A DNA stretch of 34,862 nt from an uncultured bacterium (GTDB lineage: Bacteria; Bacillota; Clostridia; Lachnospirales; Lachnospiraceae). Positions 26,321 through 34,003 of this stretch are shown in pieces (the first letter of the stretch is position 1; every line of letters begins with the position of its first letter). Location of the stretch: positions 1 through 34,862 of the forward strand of contig CAJMQE010000039.1 of assembly GCA_905215405.1 (NCBI GenBank). The letters are read 5' to 3'. The notes under the pieces were generated by a model, which worked only from the letters and a program-made list of their open reading frames with translations, had not been told where the DNA came from and did no database searches. The position numbers and the translations under genes are program-made.

Positions 26321-26402
26321 TGTTCCTTTGTGGAACTTCTTTCTAACTCGTTCTATTGGAGACCCCTTTCTAAATGGTTCAATCCGGGAACCTCTTTCTA
26401 AT
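26321..26402 (-). repeat. three degenerate 27-28-bp tandem repeats after rhaA
   Basis: Units at 26321-26348, 26349-26375 and 26376-26402 share TTAGAAAG, then a GGTTCC-like arm and a GAAC-like arm on the minus strand. The outer two units can form small hairpins (GTTCC/GGAAC and GGTTC/GAACC); the middle one is decayed. The array starts 17 bases after the rhaA stop and lies between rhaA and rhaD. Confidence 0.65.
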
Positions 26403-26419
26403 TATCCCTGTAAGAATTC

Positions 26420-27670
26420 TTATTTTCTCAATGCAAGGACCTTATTTTCATATTCTTTGATATCTTTGTACCATTCCTGTCTGCATGCCACATGATTTCT
26501 TTCACAGAATTCGTCCCATACTGCACCGAACGGATATCCTTTTAATTCTTCCTGAATGACCATCTGCTTTGTATAGTCCCCTGTATCCTGTAGTTCAGCC
26601 AGTTCCTTATTAGGCATGAGCAGTGCATTTAACAATGCTTTCTGCATATTTCTCATACCGACGATCCAGGCTGCCACACGATTAATGCTGGCATCAAAAT
26701 AATCCATTGCAATAAAGACTCTGTCCTGTCCGTTCCTGATGACCTCTTTTGCGATTTCCCTTGTCTCATCATCGAACAGCACTACGTGATCGCTGTCCCA
26801 ACGCACTGGTCTTGAAACATGCAGTGCCAGTTTATCACTATATAAAAGCATGGATGAAATCTTATCAGACACCATCTCAGTAGGATGATAATGTCCACTG
26901 TCCATCAGTGGAGTCAGGTTATGTTTCATGGCATAACCGACACAGAACTCTGCTGATCCTACTGTATAGGACTCGACGCCAATACCGAACACTTTGGATT
27001 CCAGTGTAACAATGACTTTTTCTTTGTCGTAATCCATAGAAAGGATTTCATCGAGGGATTCTTTAAATCTTTTTCTTGGTGCAAATCTGTCCGCTGGAAT
27101 ATCCTTTAATCCATCTGGAATCCAGATATTCATAACACACGGAATATGTAATTCTGTTGCAAAATACTCGCTGATCCGGATGCAGGCTTTTGCATGATCG
27201 ATCCAGAATCTTCTGACCGATTCATCTGGACTTGATAATGTCAGGCCACCTTTGACCATCGGATGAGAGAAAAATGTTGGATTAAAATCGATTCCGATTC
27301 CTCTCTTCTTTGCAAATTCTACCCATTTACTGAAATGCTCTGGTCTGATCTTATCTCTGTCGACTCTTTCTCCTTTTTCAAAGATTGCATAACTTGCATG
27401 AAGATTGAGTTTCTGTTTTCCAGGGATCTGGCTGAATGCCTTATCAATGTCATTCATCAGTTCCTGTGGATTTTGTGCCCTTCCCATATAATTACCAGTT
27501 GTCTGGATTCCGCCGGAAAGTTCCTCATCACCGTCAAATCCTCTGACATCATCTCCCTGCCAGCAGTGCATGCTGATATTGATTCTGCTCAGGTCTGAGA
27601 GTGCCTGTTCTGTGTCTACACCAATTGCAGCGTACATTTCTTTTGCTGACTGATATCTTGAATTATCCAA
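26420..27670 (-). CDS. rhaA: L-rhamnose isomerase
   Basis: RhaA converts L-rhamnose to L-rhamnulose, the first catabolic step. The 416-residue barrel shows the family motifs: SMHCWQGDDVRGFD near residue 33, DFNPTFFSHP near 127, TLESKVFGIG with a metal-ligand Glu, DSGHYHP, and AMDYFDASINR. The length is typical. The start codon is TTG, seven bases after GGGGG; no in-frame ATG fits better. The gene follows two terminator-like hairpins, so it begins a new transcription unit, probably shared with rhaD. Confidence 0.95.
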   Translation of the reverse strand: MDNSRYQSAKEMYAAIGVDTEQALSDLSRINISMHCWQGDDVRGFDGDEELSGGIQTTGNYMGRAQNPQELMNDIDKAFSQIPGKQKLNLHASYAIFEKGERVDRDKIRPEHFSKWVEFAKKRGIGIDFNPTFFSHPMVKGGLTLSSPDESVRRFWIDHAKACIRISEYFATELHIPCVMNIWIPDGLKDIPADRFAPRKRFKESLDEILSMDYDKEKVIVTLESKVFGIGVESYTVGSAEFCVGYAMKHNLTPLMDSGHYHPTEMVSDKISSMLLYSDKLALHVSRPVRWDSDHVVLFDDETREIAKEVIRNGQDRVFIAMDYFDASINRVAAWIVGMRNMQKALLNALLMPNKELAELQDTGDYTKQMVIQEELKGYPFGAVWDEFCERNHVACRQEWYKDIKEYENKVLALRK

Positions 27671-27762
27671 TATAATTCCCCCTTATTCTCCTTGTTATTT
27701 TTGCGAATAGCGTCTGATTGGATCAGCTCTTTTCTATACCTGTATCTTAATCCAGCATGCAT

Positions 27763-27801
27763 AAAAAAATAAGGTCGTAATTTCCCAAAACACGGACCTC
27801 A
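27763..27801 (-). terminator. second terminator or attenuator upstream of rhaA
   Basis: On the minus strand TGAGGT-C-CGT pairs with ACGACCTTA across a one-base bulge, followed by TTTTTTT. It lies about 90 bases before the rhaA start, so it could act as a backup terminator or as a leader attenuator. Confidence 0.6.
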
Positions 27802-27830
27802 TTTTCCAATTTTTATTCTTAATCTTAGAG

Positions 27831-27865
27831 AAAAAAAGAAACCTGATACCTTGGTACCAGATTTC
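27831..27865 (-). terminator. rho-independent terminator downstream of GH28
   Basis: A 13-bp stem (27838-27850 with 27853-27865, two wobble pairs) has a two-base loop. On the minus strand it is followed by a run of seven T. Confidence 0.8.
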
Positions 27866-27992
27866 TTGTACAATACTACTATTTCCTGTATCTATGCATT
27901 TGTGATCCATTTTGAAAAGCTATTCGCTGTGGTCTTTTTATATGTCCGCATTTTCTATCGAAATTTGTCTGCTGCAGAGGCTCTTGCCCTCG

Positions 27993-28127
27993 TTCTGCCA
28001 TCAACTTTATCTAGTTCTTAGCTTCGTTCTATCATCACCTTATCTAGTTCTTGTCTTCATTCTGCGATCACCTTTATCTAGTTCTTGTCTTCATTCTGCA
28101 ATCACCTTTATCTAGATCTTAACTTCA
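27993..28127 (-). repeat. four tandem 34-bp repeats overlapping the GH28 3' end
   Basis: Units at 27993-28026, 28027-28059 (one base short), 28060-28093 and 28094-28127 share TTATCTAG and TTCTGC on the plus strand. The last unit contains the final six codons and stop of GH28 (MKLRSR, TAA). On the minus strand two units repeat this as ATG AAG ACA AGA ACT AGA TAA. Each is preceded by an AGGTGAT Shine-Dalgarno-like sequence six bases upstream (mini-ORFs at 28074-28094 and 28040-28060). The fourth unit has ACG in place of ATG. Confidence 0.88.
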
Positions 28128-29454
28128 TTTCCAGCGCAGTACAGTTTTCCTGCAGTACAAGAGGATTTATTTCCTGCTTGTAAGGCAGCTCATATCTAAC
28201 GTCTCCTTCTATTCTCACATGATCACAGCATCTTGTATAAATAGCTGGAATCTGATGAGGATACACATTTCGGATGGATGGCTGCTCATCAAAATATCCA
28301 CTCTGCTGGGTTCCTTGCCTGCAAAGTGTCAGATTCAGATCCGTTATCTGTATATTTTCGATTCTGCACGCCTCTTCCCCTGCAAGAAACACACTGGATT
28401 CCGCCTTCATATCTACATGGTCAAAACTGATATTACGAATGGTTCCTGGATACTGTTTCTTTTGATTTCTGTAAGTCGCATTGATAAATATAGGTTCCCC
28501 ATTGCCCCACCACATGGCAGGACCATTTTTTCTCACTGCATCTGCATATTTTAGAACATTTCCGATCAAGTGATGTACATGAACATCCTCGATTGTCGCT
28601 CCATCCCTGACCCAGATGCCGATGCCACGGGAACAATCCTTGGCAATACAGTCACTTAGAATAATATTACGAATATCACCATGGGTCTCGGTCCCGATCT
28701 TTAGAGCCGAATCATGCGAATGCAAAATACAGTTACTGATCAAAATATTCTCACAGGAACCGTATTTTTCGGACATTGGTTTCGTGGCTTTGACCACAAT
28801 CGCATCATCCCCCGTCTCTACGATACAATCACGGACAATGACGTCCCTGCAACAGTCCGGATCGATTCCATCATTATTAGCTCCACGGACGTCATTTAAG
28901 ATGCGAATTCCTTCCAGAAGGACATTGCTGCATCCTGCCATATGTAATGTCCAGAAAGCCGAATTACGAATGGTAATCTCTTTTATCGTAAAGTTACTGA
29001 CATTTTCAAGAAATGTAAGCCTAGGCCTGAACGCTTTTACATTCAGCGGACTCTCATGAAATCCTCCATCACAGTCATCATCAAAAAATACCTGATCCCC
29101 CTGTCCATAGATCGTTCCCTCACCGGAAATGCTGACATTAGTGGCATCTTTCGCAAACAGGAAACAGCCTCCGTCCCAGCCGGTCTCAAGATTATCATCC
29201 GCAAAAAGTCTGGCAAAATCATAGATTTCTCTCTCATCCAAACTGCTGATCAACACCGCTCCTTTTTCCAGATGAAGATCTACATGACTCTTCAGACAGA
29301 TCGTGCCACTTAAAAACCTTCCAGCCGGAATCACGACTCGTCCACCTACTTTTGCTGCCTGATCAATTGCCTTCTGAACTGCCTTGGCATTGTTCGTTAC
29401 GCCGTCACCGACTGCTCCAAAATCTAAAATATTATATGTATCTCCTGCATTCAT
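28108..29454 (-). CDS. GH28 family glycosidase (cytoplasmic polygalacturonase/rhamnogalacturonan-type)
   Basis: This 448-residue right-handed beta-helix protein carries a pectin-lyase-like N-terminal motif, DFGAVGDGVTNNAKA. Its GH28 catalytic motifs are NNDGIDPD, TGDDAI, and SHDSALKIGTE (with His in the place of the usual GHG), followed by RGIGIWVRD. The family hydrolyses galacturonate linkages in pectin. No signal peptide is present, so it probably trims imported oligogalacturonides or rhamnogalacturonan fragments, perhaps as an exo-enzyme. The ATG follows GAGGGG. Two TATAAT boxes lie upstream without good -35 partners. Its last codons lie inside the 34-bp repeat array. Confidence 0.9.
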   Translation of the reverse strand: MNAGDTYNILDFGAVGDGVTNNAKAVQKAIDQAAKVGGRVVIPAGRFLSGTICLKSHVDLHLEKGAVLISSLDEREIYDFARLFADDNLETGWDGGCFLFAKDATNVSISGEGTIYGQGDQVFFDDDCDGGFHESPLNVKAFRPRLTFLENVSNFTIKEITIRNSAFWTLHMAGCSNVLLEGIRILNDVRGANNDGIDPDCCRDVIVRDCIVETGDDAIVVKATKPMSEKYGSCENILISNCILHSHDSALKIGTETHGDIRNIILSDCIAKDCSRGIGIWVRDGATIEDVHVHHLIGNVLKYADAVRKNGPAMWWGNGEPIFINATYRNQKKQYPGTIRNISFDHVDMKAESSVFLAGEEACRIENIQITDLNLTLCRQGTQQSGYFDEQPSIRNVYPHQIPAIYTRCCDHVRIEGDVRYELPYKQEINPLVLQENCTALEMKLRSR

Positions 29455-29567
29455 ATCTACCCCTCTTTTCTATAATCCACGATTCCATTTCAGTTCTAAT
29501 CTATTATATTTTCTTACATCAGTACAAAAAAACATATTATATACACTATTTTACGGACTCATAGAAC

Positions 29568-29610
29568 GAAAAATAAGGACGGTGTTTGAAAATACACTGT
29601 CCTTATTTTC
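29568..29610 (-). terminator. terminator after the RhaM-like gene
   Basis: AAAATAAGGAC pairs perfectly with its complement at 29599-29609, and GTGT/ACAC extends the stem. A and T runs flank it on both sides. It lies between the RhaM-like gene and GH28, so the two are separate units. Confidence 0.8.
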
Positions 29611-29649
29611 CATATAAAAATCTAACTCGATCGACACTACTTAATGAAC

Positions 29650-30324
29650 TTATTTTTGCAGTTCATCCGTCCCAAGTGTAAAAACCGGATCAATCAGAAG
29701 GAAGTTGTCTTTTCCTGAAAGATCATGATCAAAATGGCTCTCCGGATCTGCTGCAAGCCAGCCTCTGATCACCTTTGACTCTCCCTGTTCTGTTTGCTTA
29801 ATATGAGTTATTTTCTTTGGCTCCTCAAAATAGGAAAATAGAATATTTTCATGTAGAGCAATTGACTGATACTGGTCTCCCTCCAACAAACCTTCGTCCA
29901 CAAGTGCTTTATGCCAGTATGTATAAGAAAACACTTTATCCGGATGTAGATAAGCAATTCTTCCCCGACGAATCTTTTTTCCCTGCCTTGTCCACATTTT
30001 TTCGTTCTCCGGTACTGCATGATAGAAAATATTGTACATATAAGCCCATGGTGTTCTTCCGTCCTTTTCCGGCCACAATTCCAGCTGTTCTGACAATTTG
30101 GGGAATAACTGTTGAGGCGTCATCTTTTCCTCTAGTGCCTCATAATTTAAAAACAGCATATCCCGATAACGATAAAGTGCGACCGTCAGACATTTCTTAC
30201 GTTCAATCATTTTTTTGACTACCTGTCCATCTTCTGTTATACAGTCAGAAAGCATCTTTTTTGTCTTCACTTCGTCCATATCTCCCACTTTGATACAGCC
30301 ACGATAATGTCTTCTATAAATCAT
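29650..30324 (-). CDS. two-domain L-rhamnose-mutarotase-like protein (RhaM-type fold)
   Basis: This 224-residue protein appears to be a tandem duplication of the small RhaM/alpha-beta-barrel domain. In the first half, LTVALYRYRDMLFLNYEA corresponds to YQSIALHENILFSYFEE in the second half. Each is followed by a Trp-containing segment and a YNIFYHA or LIDPVF strand. RhaM interconverts rhamnose anomers and is usually about 104 residues, so two copies give the observed length. The ATG at 30324 follows AGGAGG. A longer frame to 30417 starts inside the promoter and is rejected. The match is by eye and moderate. The neighbouring rhamnose genes support it, but the enzyme activity is unproven. Confidence 0.6.
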   Translation of the reverse strand: MIYRRHYRGCIKVGDMDEVKTKKMLSDCITEDGQVVKKMIERKKCLTVALYRYRDMLFLNYEALEEKMTPQQLFPKLSEQLELWPEKDGRTPWAYMYNIFYHAVPENEKMWTRQGKKIRRGRIAYLHPDKVFSYTYWHKALVDEGLLEGDQYQSIALHENILFSYFEEPKKITHIKQTEQGESKVIRGWLAADPESHFDHDLSGKDNFLLIDPVFTLGTDELQK

Positions 30325-30388
30325 TCCATCTGCCTCCTCCATCAATAATTTTACCATCCCACCAGGCCTTCTCTTTCCTGATGTTTTA

Positions 30389-30417
30389 AGTATACTCTTG
30401 AAAATCAGCTGGAGCAA
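30389..30417 (-). promoter_or_regulatory. promoter for the RhaM-like gene
   Basis: On the minus strand TTGCTC (30417-30412) and TATACT (30394-30389) are separated by 17 bases. This argues for the ATG at 30324 as the start. Confidence 0.6.
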
Positions 30418-30441
30418 GCTTCCTGATCAACTATAACTATC

Positions 30442-30810
30442 CTATTGAATCCCTTTAATTAACGGAATCAGACAGAGCAAAATAACGATACCGACCAATC
30501 CAATGACAACACCAAGAATCATCTGATTCCAAACCATTGTAAAACACATGCCCGTGCCCAGTGCCAATGCACCAATAATCCCAATCATGACTGTACCAAC
30601 TGTTTTTACATTCAACCTGATTGGAGCCTTATTTTCCATCTTCCTCCAAATCAACACTGTAATCAATGCGAATACAATCCCTACACACCCCAATACGACT
30701 CCTGGTGTAAATGCATTCCATTCAGGCAACATTGCCATACACATTCCCAGTGCAAAAAACACAAGACTGATTGTTCCTAAAATCAGCGCTACAAAACTAC
30801 TCTTCTTCAT
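30442..30810 (-). CDS. small four-helix membrane protein, unknown function
   Basis: This 122-residue protein has four hydrophobic helices (about 5-25, 33-53, 68-88, 92-115). Two of them carry related sequences, LGMCMAM and LGTGMCF, suggesting an ancient duplication of a two-helix unit. I do not recognise a characterised family. The ATG at 30810 lies eight bases after AGGAAG; an ATG two codons upstream is too close to the site. It follows the small KIED-repeat gene by about 100 bases and probably shares its transcript. Confidence 0.7.
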   Translation of the reverse strand: MKKSSFVALILGTISLVFFALGMCMAMLPEWNAFTPGVVLGCVGIVFALITVLIWRKMENKAPIRLNVKTVGTVMIGIIGALALGTGMCFTMVWNQMILGVVIGLVGIVILLCLIPLIKGIQ

Positions 30811-30911
30811 TACCATTACTTCCTTTCGTATTCTTTTTCATCCGGTTACGAACTTCTGCTACAGTCAGAAATTTTGCCGATTTTCCACTTTTATGATTGT
30901 ATTTATACAAT

Positions 30912-31163
30912 TTACTTAAGATTGCGTTTTTCAAGATTTTCTTGCATTAATTTCTCGTTATTTTCTTGTCTTTGCTTTCGTTCTGCTGTTAATCTCTTTT
31001 TTGCGTCTTCTACTGATTCTCCATCTTTAGTTAAGAAATTATCAACAAAACAGTCTTCTATCTTGGTATATCCCCCAACTACTGTATCTTCTATTTTGGT
31101 ATATCCTTTTACTACTTTCTCCGCAATTTTCTCATTTACCTTTACCAATTTTGATTTAGCCAT
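30912..31163 (-). CDS. small soluble protein with GYTKIED repeats, unknown function
   Basis: This 83-residue charged protein contains two tandem copies of a VV(K/G)GYTKIED motif (about residues 17-37). A FVDNFLTKDGE segment and a basic, coiled-coil-like C-terminus rich in Lys, Arg, Glu and Asn follow. No enzyme motif is visible and I cannot assign a function. The ATG follows a strong AGGAGG site, so it is very likely a real gene. A TATAAT box at 31274-31279 may be its promoter. Confidence 0.75.
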   Translation of the reverse strand: MAKSKLVKVNEKIAEKVVKGYTKIEDTVVGGYTKIEDCFVDNFLTKDGESVEDAKKRLTAERKQRQENNEKLMQENLEKRNLK

Positions 31164-31335
31164 TTTATTATCCTCCTAAATTTCCTTTAAACTCCTGCAC
31201 TTTCAATAAGATTTCCTAATTGACCACTACTGTTAGCATGATTTGATGTCTCTCCTTTTCATTTGATAAGATGATTATATCTTTCGAATGTTTGATTTAT
31301 ATTGATAAATTGTTTGTAAATTATTAATTGCAAGA

Positions 31336-31373
31336 AAAAGGAAATGCACGTAAATCACATACATTTCCTTTTA
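31336..31373 (-). terminator. terminator after the two-component operon
   Basis: AAAAGGAAATG pairs perfectly with its complement, 11 bp, with a 15-base loop, and a T-rich run follows on the minus strand. It closes the unit that begins with the response regulator gene. Confidence 0.85.
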
Positions 31374-31385
31374 TCGGACGCCCTA

Positions 31386-32333
31386 TTATAAAATTTTCTT
31401 AACTGCTTTTTGAGAGTTCACTACCATATAAATACCAATTGACAGAATCATTACACATATCAATGCACCGGTTATCCCGTTCATTTGCCGTTTAAAAGCT
31501 TCTGTTGTCTCTCCACCAAACGAAGCGAACATAGCTGTCTGTAACGCGAGTACCGAAACTAAAGAATCCGCATATCCAATATTACGTATCGTAATCAACA
31601 GGATCGATTTCATTTTCTTTGCACGAATCATATGAACCACAGAAATAATCACCTTATAAAATGTGTAAGCAGCTACTACAAAAATCAGATAGCCTGCGTA
31701 TGAATAGCCTCCTTTCTGATGTAGCAGAAGTACAACTGCTCCAGCCAGTGCAATCGTCATTATACTCAAGGCTGCTCCAGTATTCCGATAGATTCTTACT
31801 TCCTTCTGCAAATAATCCCAGGTGTTGTTGTGTCTTATATATTTCTCTTTTTTTGCAGTATACCTGACTATCCAGAAGCGCATGATACTCAAAAAGATAT
31901 AATACGCAGACAGCGTGCCAAGCCATGGAGAATGTTTACAAATGCCATATACTGCATTACTAACTGCATAGAATACATTAATCAGAAAAGAGCATGAAGC
32001 CATGACCTCTGTGCGAAACTGATAATCATGATACAATCTTTTTGATAGCGAATAATTTTCAAGCAAGGATATTGTTTTATGTCGAATGTCCTTGGAAAGA
32101 TCCTGTTTCAGATACAGACAACTTATAGTAAGTCCTGTACCAGCCAGAACATACACAACAATTGCTATTATAAAATTACTACATTGTTTCTGACTAAATA
32201 TTATGGAAAGTACCGAAAATAATGTTGTGAAAAGATACAGCAAAATATGATACCTAAATTTTAGAGTTGGTCGCACAAAGATTATATTCTTTCTTTTTCT
32301 ATGTTCCTTTTTCTTTTTCATTCGTCCCGCCAT
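31386..32333 (-). CDS. polytopic membrane protein, unknown function
   Basis: This 315-residue protein begins with a very basic stretch (MKKKKEHRKRK) and has about seven hydrophobic segments spread over its length. No transport or enzyme signature is recognisable. The start is uncertain. The ATG at 32333 has no good ribosome site, while a second ATG at 32321 has a weak GGCGGGA upstream. It is 30 bases after the preceding gene and is followed by a terminator, so it is the last gene of the two-component operon. It may act in whatever response that system controls. Confidence 0.7.
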   Translation of the reverse strand: MAGRMKKKKEHRKRKNIIFVRPTLKFRYHILLYLFTTLFSVLSIIFSQKQCSNFIIAIVVYVLAGTGLTISCLYLKQDLSKDIRHKTISLLENYSLSKRLYHDYQFRTEVMASCSFLINVFYAVSNAVYGICKHSPWLGTLSAYYIFLSIMRFWIVRYTAKKEKYIRHNNTWDYLQKEVRIYRNTGAALSIMTIALAGAVVLLLHQKGGYSYAGYLIFVVAAYTFYKVIISVVHMIRAKKMKSILLITIRNIGYADSLVSVLALQTAMFASFGGETTEAFKRQMNGITGALICVMILSIGIYMVVNSQKAVKKIL

Positions 32334-32363
32334 TCTTAATCGATAATTAATGTAAGATTGAAC

Positions 32364-32903
32364 CTACACTTTTTCTAAACCAAGCAACTTGCTACCTTTT
32401 TCACAGATTTCATATATTTCATCATATTTTTGTTCAATTAATGGTTCAATGACATTTCTCTTTCTGGTTACTAATTTCCGATACAAAAAATAAGGCAAAG
32501 CCCAACCGATGATACCCGGTATTGCAAATAAAACACAGGCAATCACGTGAGCAGGTGATGCCGTCACTGCAAATGTTGATAATGCCATAAATACTGTACC
32601 CAAAAGGCCAACTGCCAATGCTACAGCCATTGCTGTGCCTGTTTTTGACCGCTCCAATGCATCAATTTGCTTCATGCAGTCCTCAAAATTTCTCTGCAAT
32701 CTGGTAAGTTCTGCTTTATTCATAATCTTTCTATTTCTTTTTAAATGTAGCACAACAGCATTTTTTTCTGTGTTTTCCGATTGATTACCGTCTTGTTTCC
32801 AACCAAAATTGCGATAGCAATCTAAATACAAAGAGGCCTTTGTCTGATCTGTATTGATTTCTTTATATTCATATGCAACAAAACCATTATTCAACTGTTC
32901 CAT
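32364..32903 (-). CDS. two-helix membrane protein in two-component operon, unknown function
   Basis: This 179-residue protein has a soluble N-terminal half of about 85 residues and two closely spaced hydrophobic helices (about 90-112 and 118-141). A charged C-terminal tail of about 35 residues follows. The N-terminal half contains LHLKRNRKIMNKAELTRLQRNFEDCMKQID, which has a coiled-coil look when read in shorter pieces. I recognise no named family. Its ATG overlaps the end of the histidine kinase gene by 17 bases, with AAGGAG inside that gene, showing tight translational coupling. It is probably a target or accessory of that signalling system. Confidence 0.75.
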   Translation of the reverse strand: MEQLNNGFVAYEYKEINTDQTKASLYLDCYRNFGWKQDGNQSENTEKNAVVLHLKRNRKIMNKAELTRLQRNFEDCMKQIDALERSKTGTAMAVALAVGLLGTVFMALSTFAVTASPAHVIACVLFAIPGIIGWALPYFLYRKLVTRKRNVIEPLIEQKYDEIYEICEKGSKLLGLEKV

Positions 32904-33993
32904 TTGTATACTCCTTCTTTTCTTTGCTTATAGGCAAAAAAACTCTGAATATGCTTCCTTTACCATACTCACTTTCTACATCTATCCTTCCATCCATCAT
33001 TTGTATAATTCGAAATGTTAATGCAAGCCCAAGTCCATTCCCTCTGGTTGCATGAGAAGTATCCCCTTGATAGAATTTTTCAAAAATATGCTTTTGCGTT
33101 TCCTCTGTCATTCCACAGCCATTATCCTCTATTGAAACAACAATTCCATTTTCTTTTGTCTCCTCCCTTAAAATAATTCTACCTTTATCTTCTGTGAACT
33201 TCATGGCATTTGAGATCAGATTTGTCCATGCAAGATCCAGTAAACTCATATCTGCTGTCACAAATGCTTCATCTTCAATGTCCACTTCGAAATCAATATT
33301 TTTAGCTTCCCATACATTTTCAAATTGCAACGCACAATCGCAGAGTTGTCTACACAAATCATATTTCTGTAATTCTGGCTGAATATTTTGTTTTTCCAGT
33401 TTATTGAGTTTTAAAATATTCGTAATTAACTCCGCAAGCTTTTTAGACGACACATATATCGAATCTACCTGCGACAGCTGTTCTTCTGTCAAATCCCCAC
33501 CTTTTAATAATTCTGCAGTGTTCTGAATAACCGCAATTGGTGTCTTGATCTCATGAGAAACATTTGAGAAAAAATCTGTTTTGAGTGTCTCAATGCTTCC
33601 TAATTCCTCTACCATCTTATTAAAATCCATGATCATAATGTCTAAGTAATCTAACTTTTCCAACGTATTAATCGTAGATACATATACTGAAAAATCGCCA
33701 TTGGCTACCCTCGCTGTCGCATCTGCCATTCTTCTAAGTGGTTCTTCATATGCTTTCTTTATCTGCCATCTAGTCAGCATTGTAAAGCCAACTGCGACCA
33801 AAAACCAATAGATCAATGCAAGTCCTGTCTGAATCCAGCCTTCCAGCGCAAGTTTATTGCTCTCTACAATGATTCCTTCATGAATGCCGCTTAATAACAA
33901 AAATGTAACGAATGTGATTGCAAACATTCGAACTGGAAAATGACTTGTTCTCACTTTATAGCCATTCATTATTTCATATTTTGAATTCTTCAT
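32887..33993 (-). CDS. sensor histidine kinase with short extracytoplasmic loop
   Basis: This 368-residue kinase has two membrane helices (about 22-42 and 57-77) joined by only about 15 residues. A HAMP-like linker follows, then the dimerisation H-box SNVSHEIKTP (His147). The ATPase domain has TNLISNAMKF (Asn262), DNGCGM (from Asp290) and GNGLGLAL. The tiny loop resembles intramembrane-sensing kinases that monitor envelope stress or partner membrane proteins. It lies ten bases after the regulator gene and overlaps the next gene, so the three are cotranscribed. The stimulus is unknown. Confidence 0.93.
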   Translation of the reverse strand: MKNSKYEIMNGYKVRTSHFPVRMFAITFVTFLLLSGIHEGIIVESNKLALEGWIQTGLALIYWFLVAVGFTMLTRWQIKKAYEEPLRRMADATARVANGDFSVYVSTINTLEKLDYLDIMIMDFNKMVEELGSIETLKTDFFSNVSHEIKTPIAVIQNTAELLKGGDLTEEQLSQVDSIYVSSKKLAELITNILKLNKLEKQNIQPELQKYDLCRQLCDCALQFENVWEAKNIDFEVDIEDEAFVTADMSLLDLAWTNLISNAMKFTEDKGRIILREETKENGIVVSIEDNGCGMTEETQKHIFEKFYQGDTSHATRGNGLGLALTFRIIQMMDGRIDVESEYGKGSIFRVFLPISKEKKEYTNGTVE

Positions 33994-34003
33994 AACTGGT
34001 CTC

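Larger units (their letters stand above)
27671..28107. other. rhaA upstream region
   Basis: This region holds, in minus-strand order, the 34-bp repeats that trail GH28, two terminator hairpins, and about 90 bases before the rhaA start. That last part contains no consensus promoter (candidates such as TAAGAT or TATAGA are weak). This is typical of a promoter needing an activator, for which the AraC-type protein is the obvious candidate. I could not define its binding site. Confidence 0.45.

Noticed and set aside
27993..28127. Possible CRISPR array
   Set aside because: The units abut directly with no unique spacers, only four copies exist, and no cas genes are present.
30325..30417. N-terminal extension of the RhaM-like protein
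   Set aside because: The extended start lies within the -35 box of a good promoter, and a strong AGGAGG site precedes the ATG at 30324.
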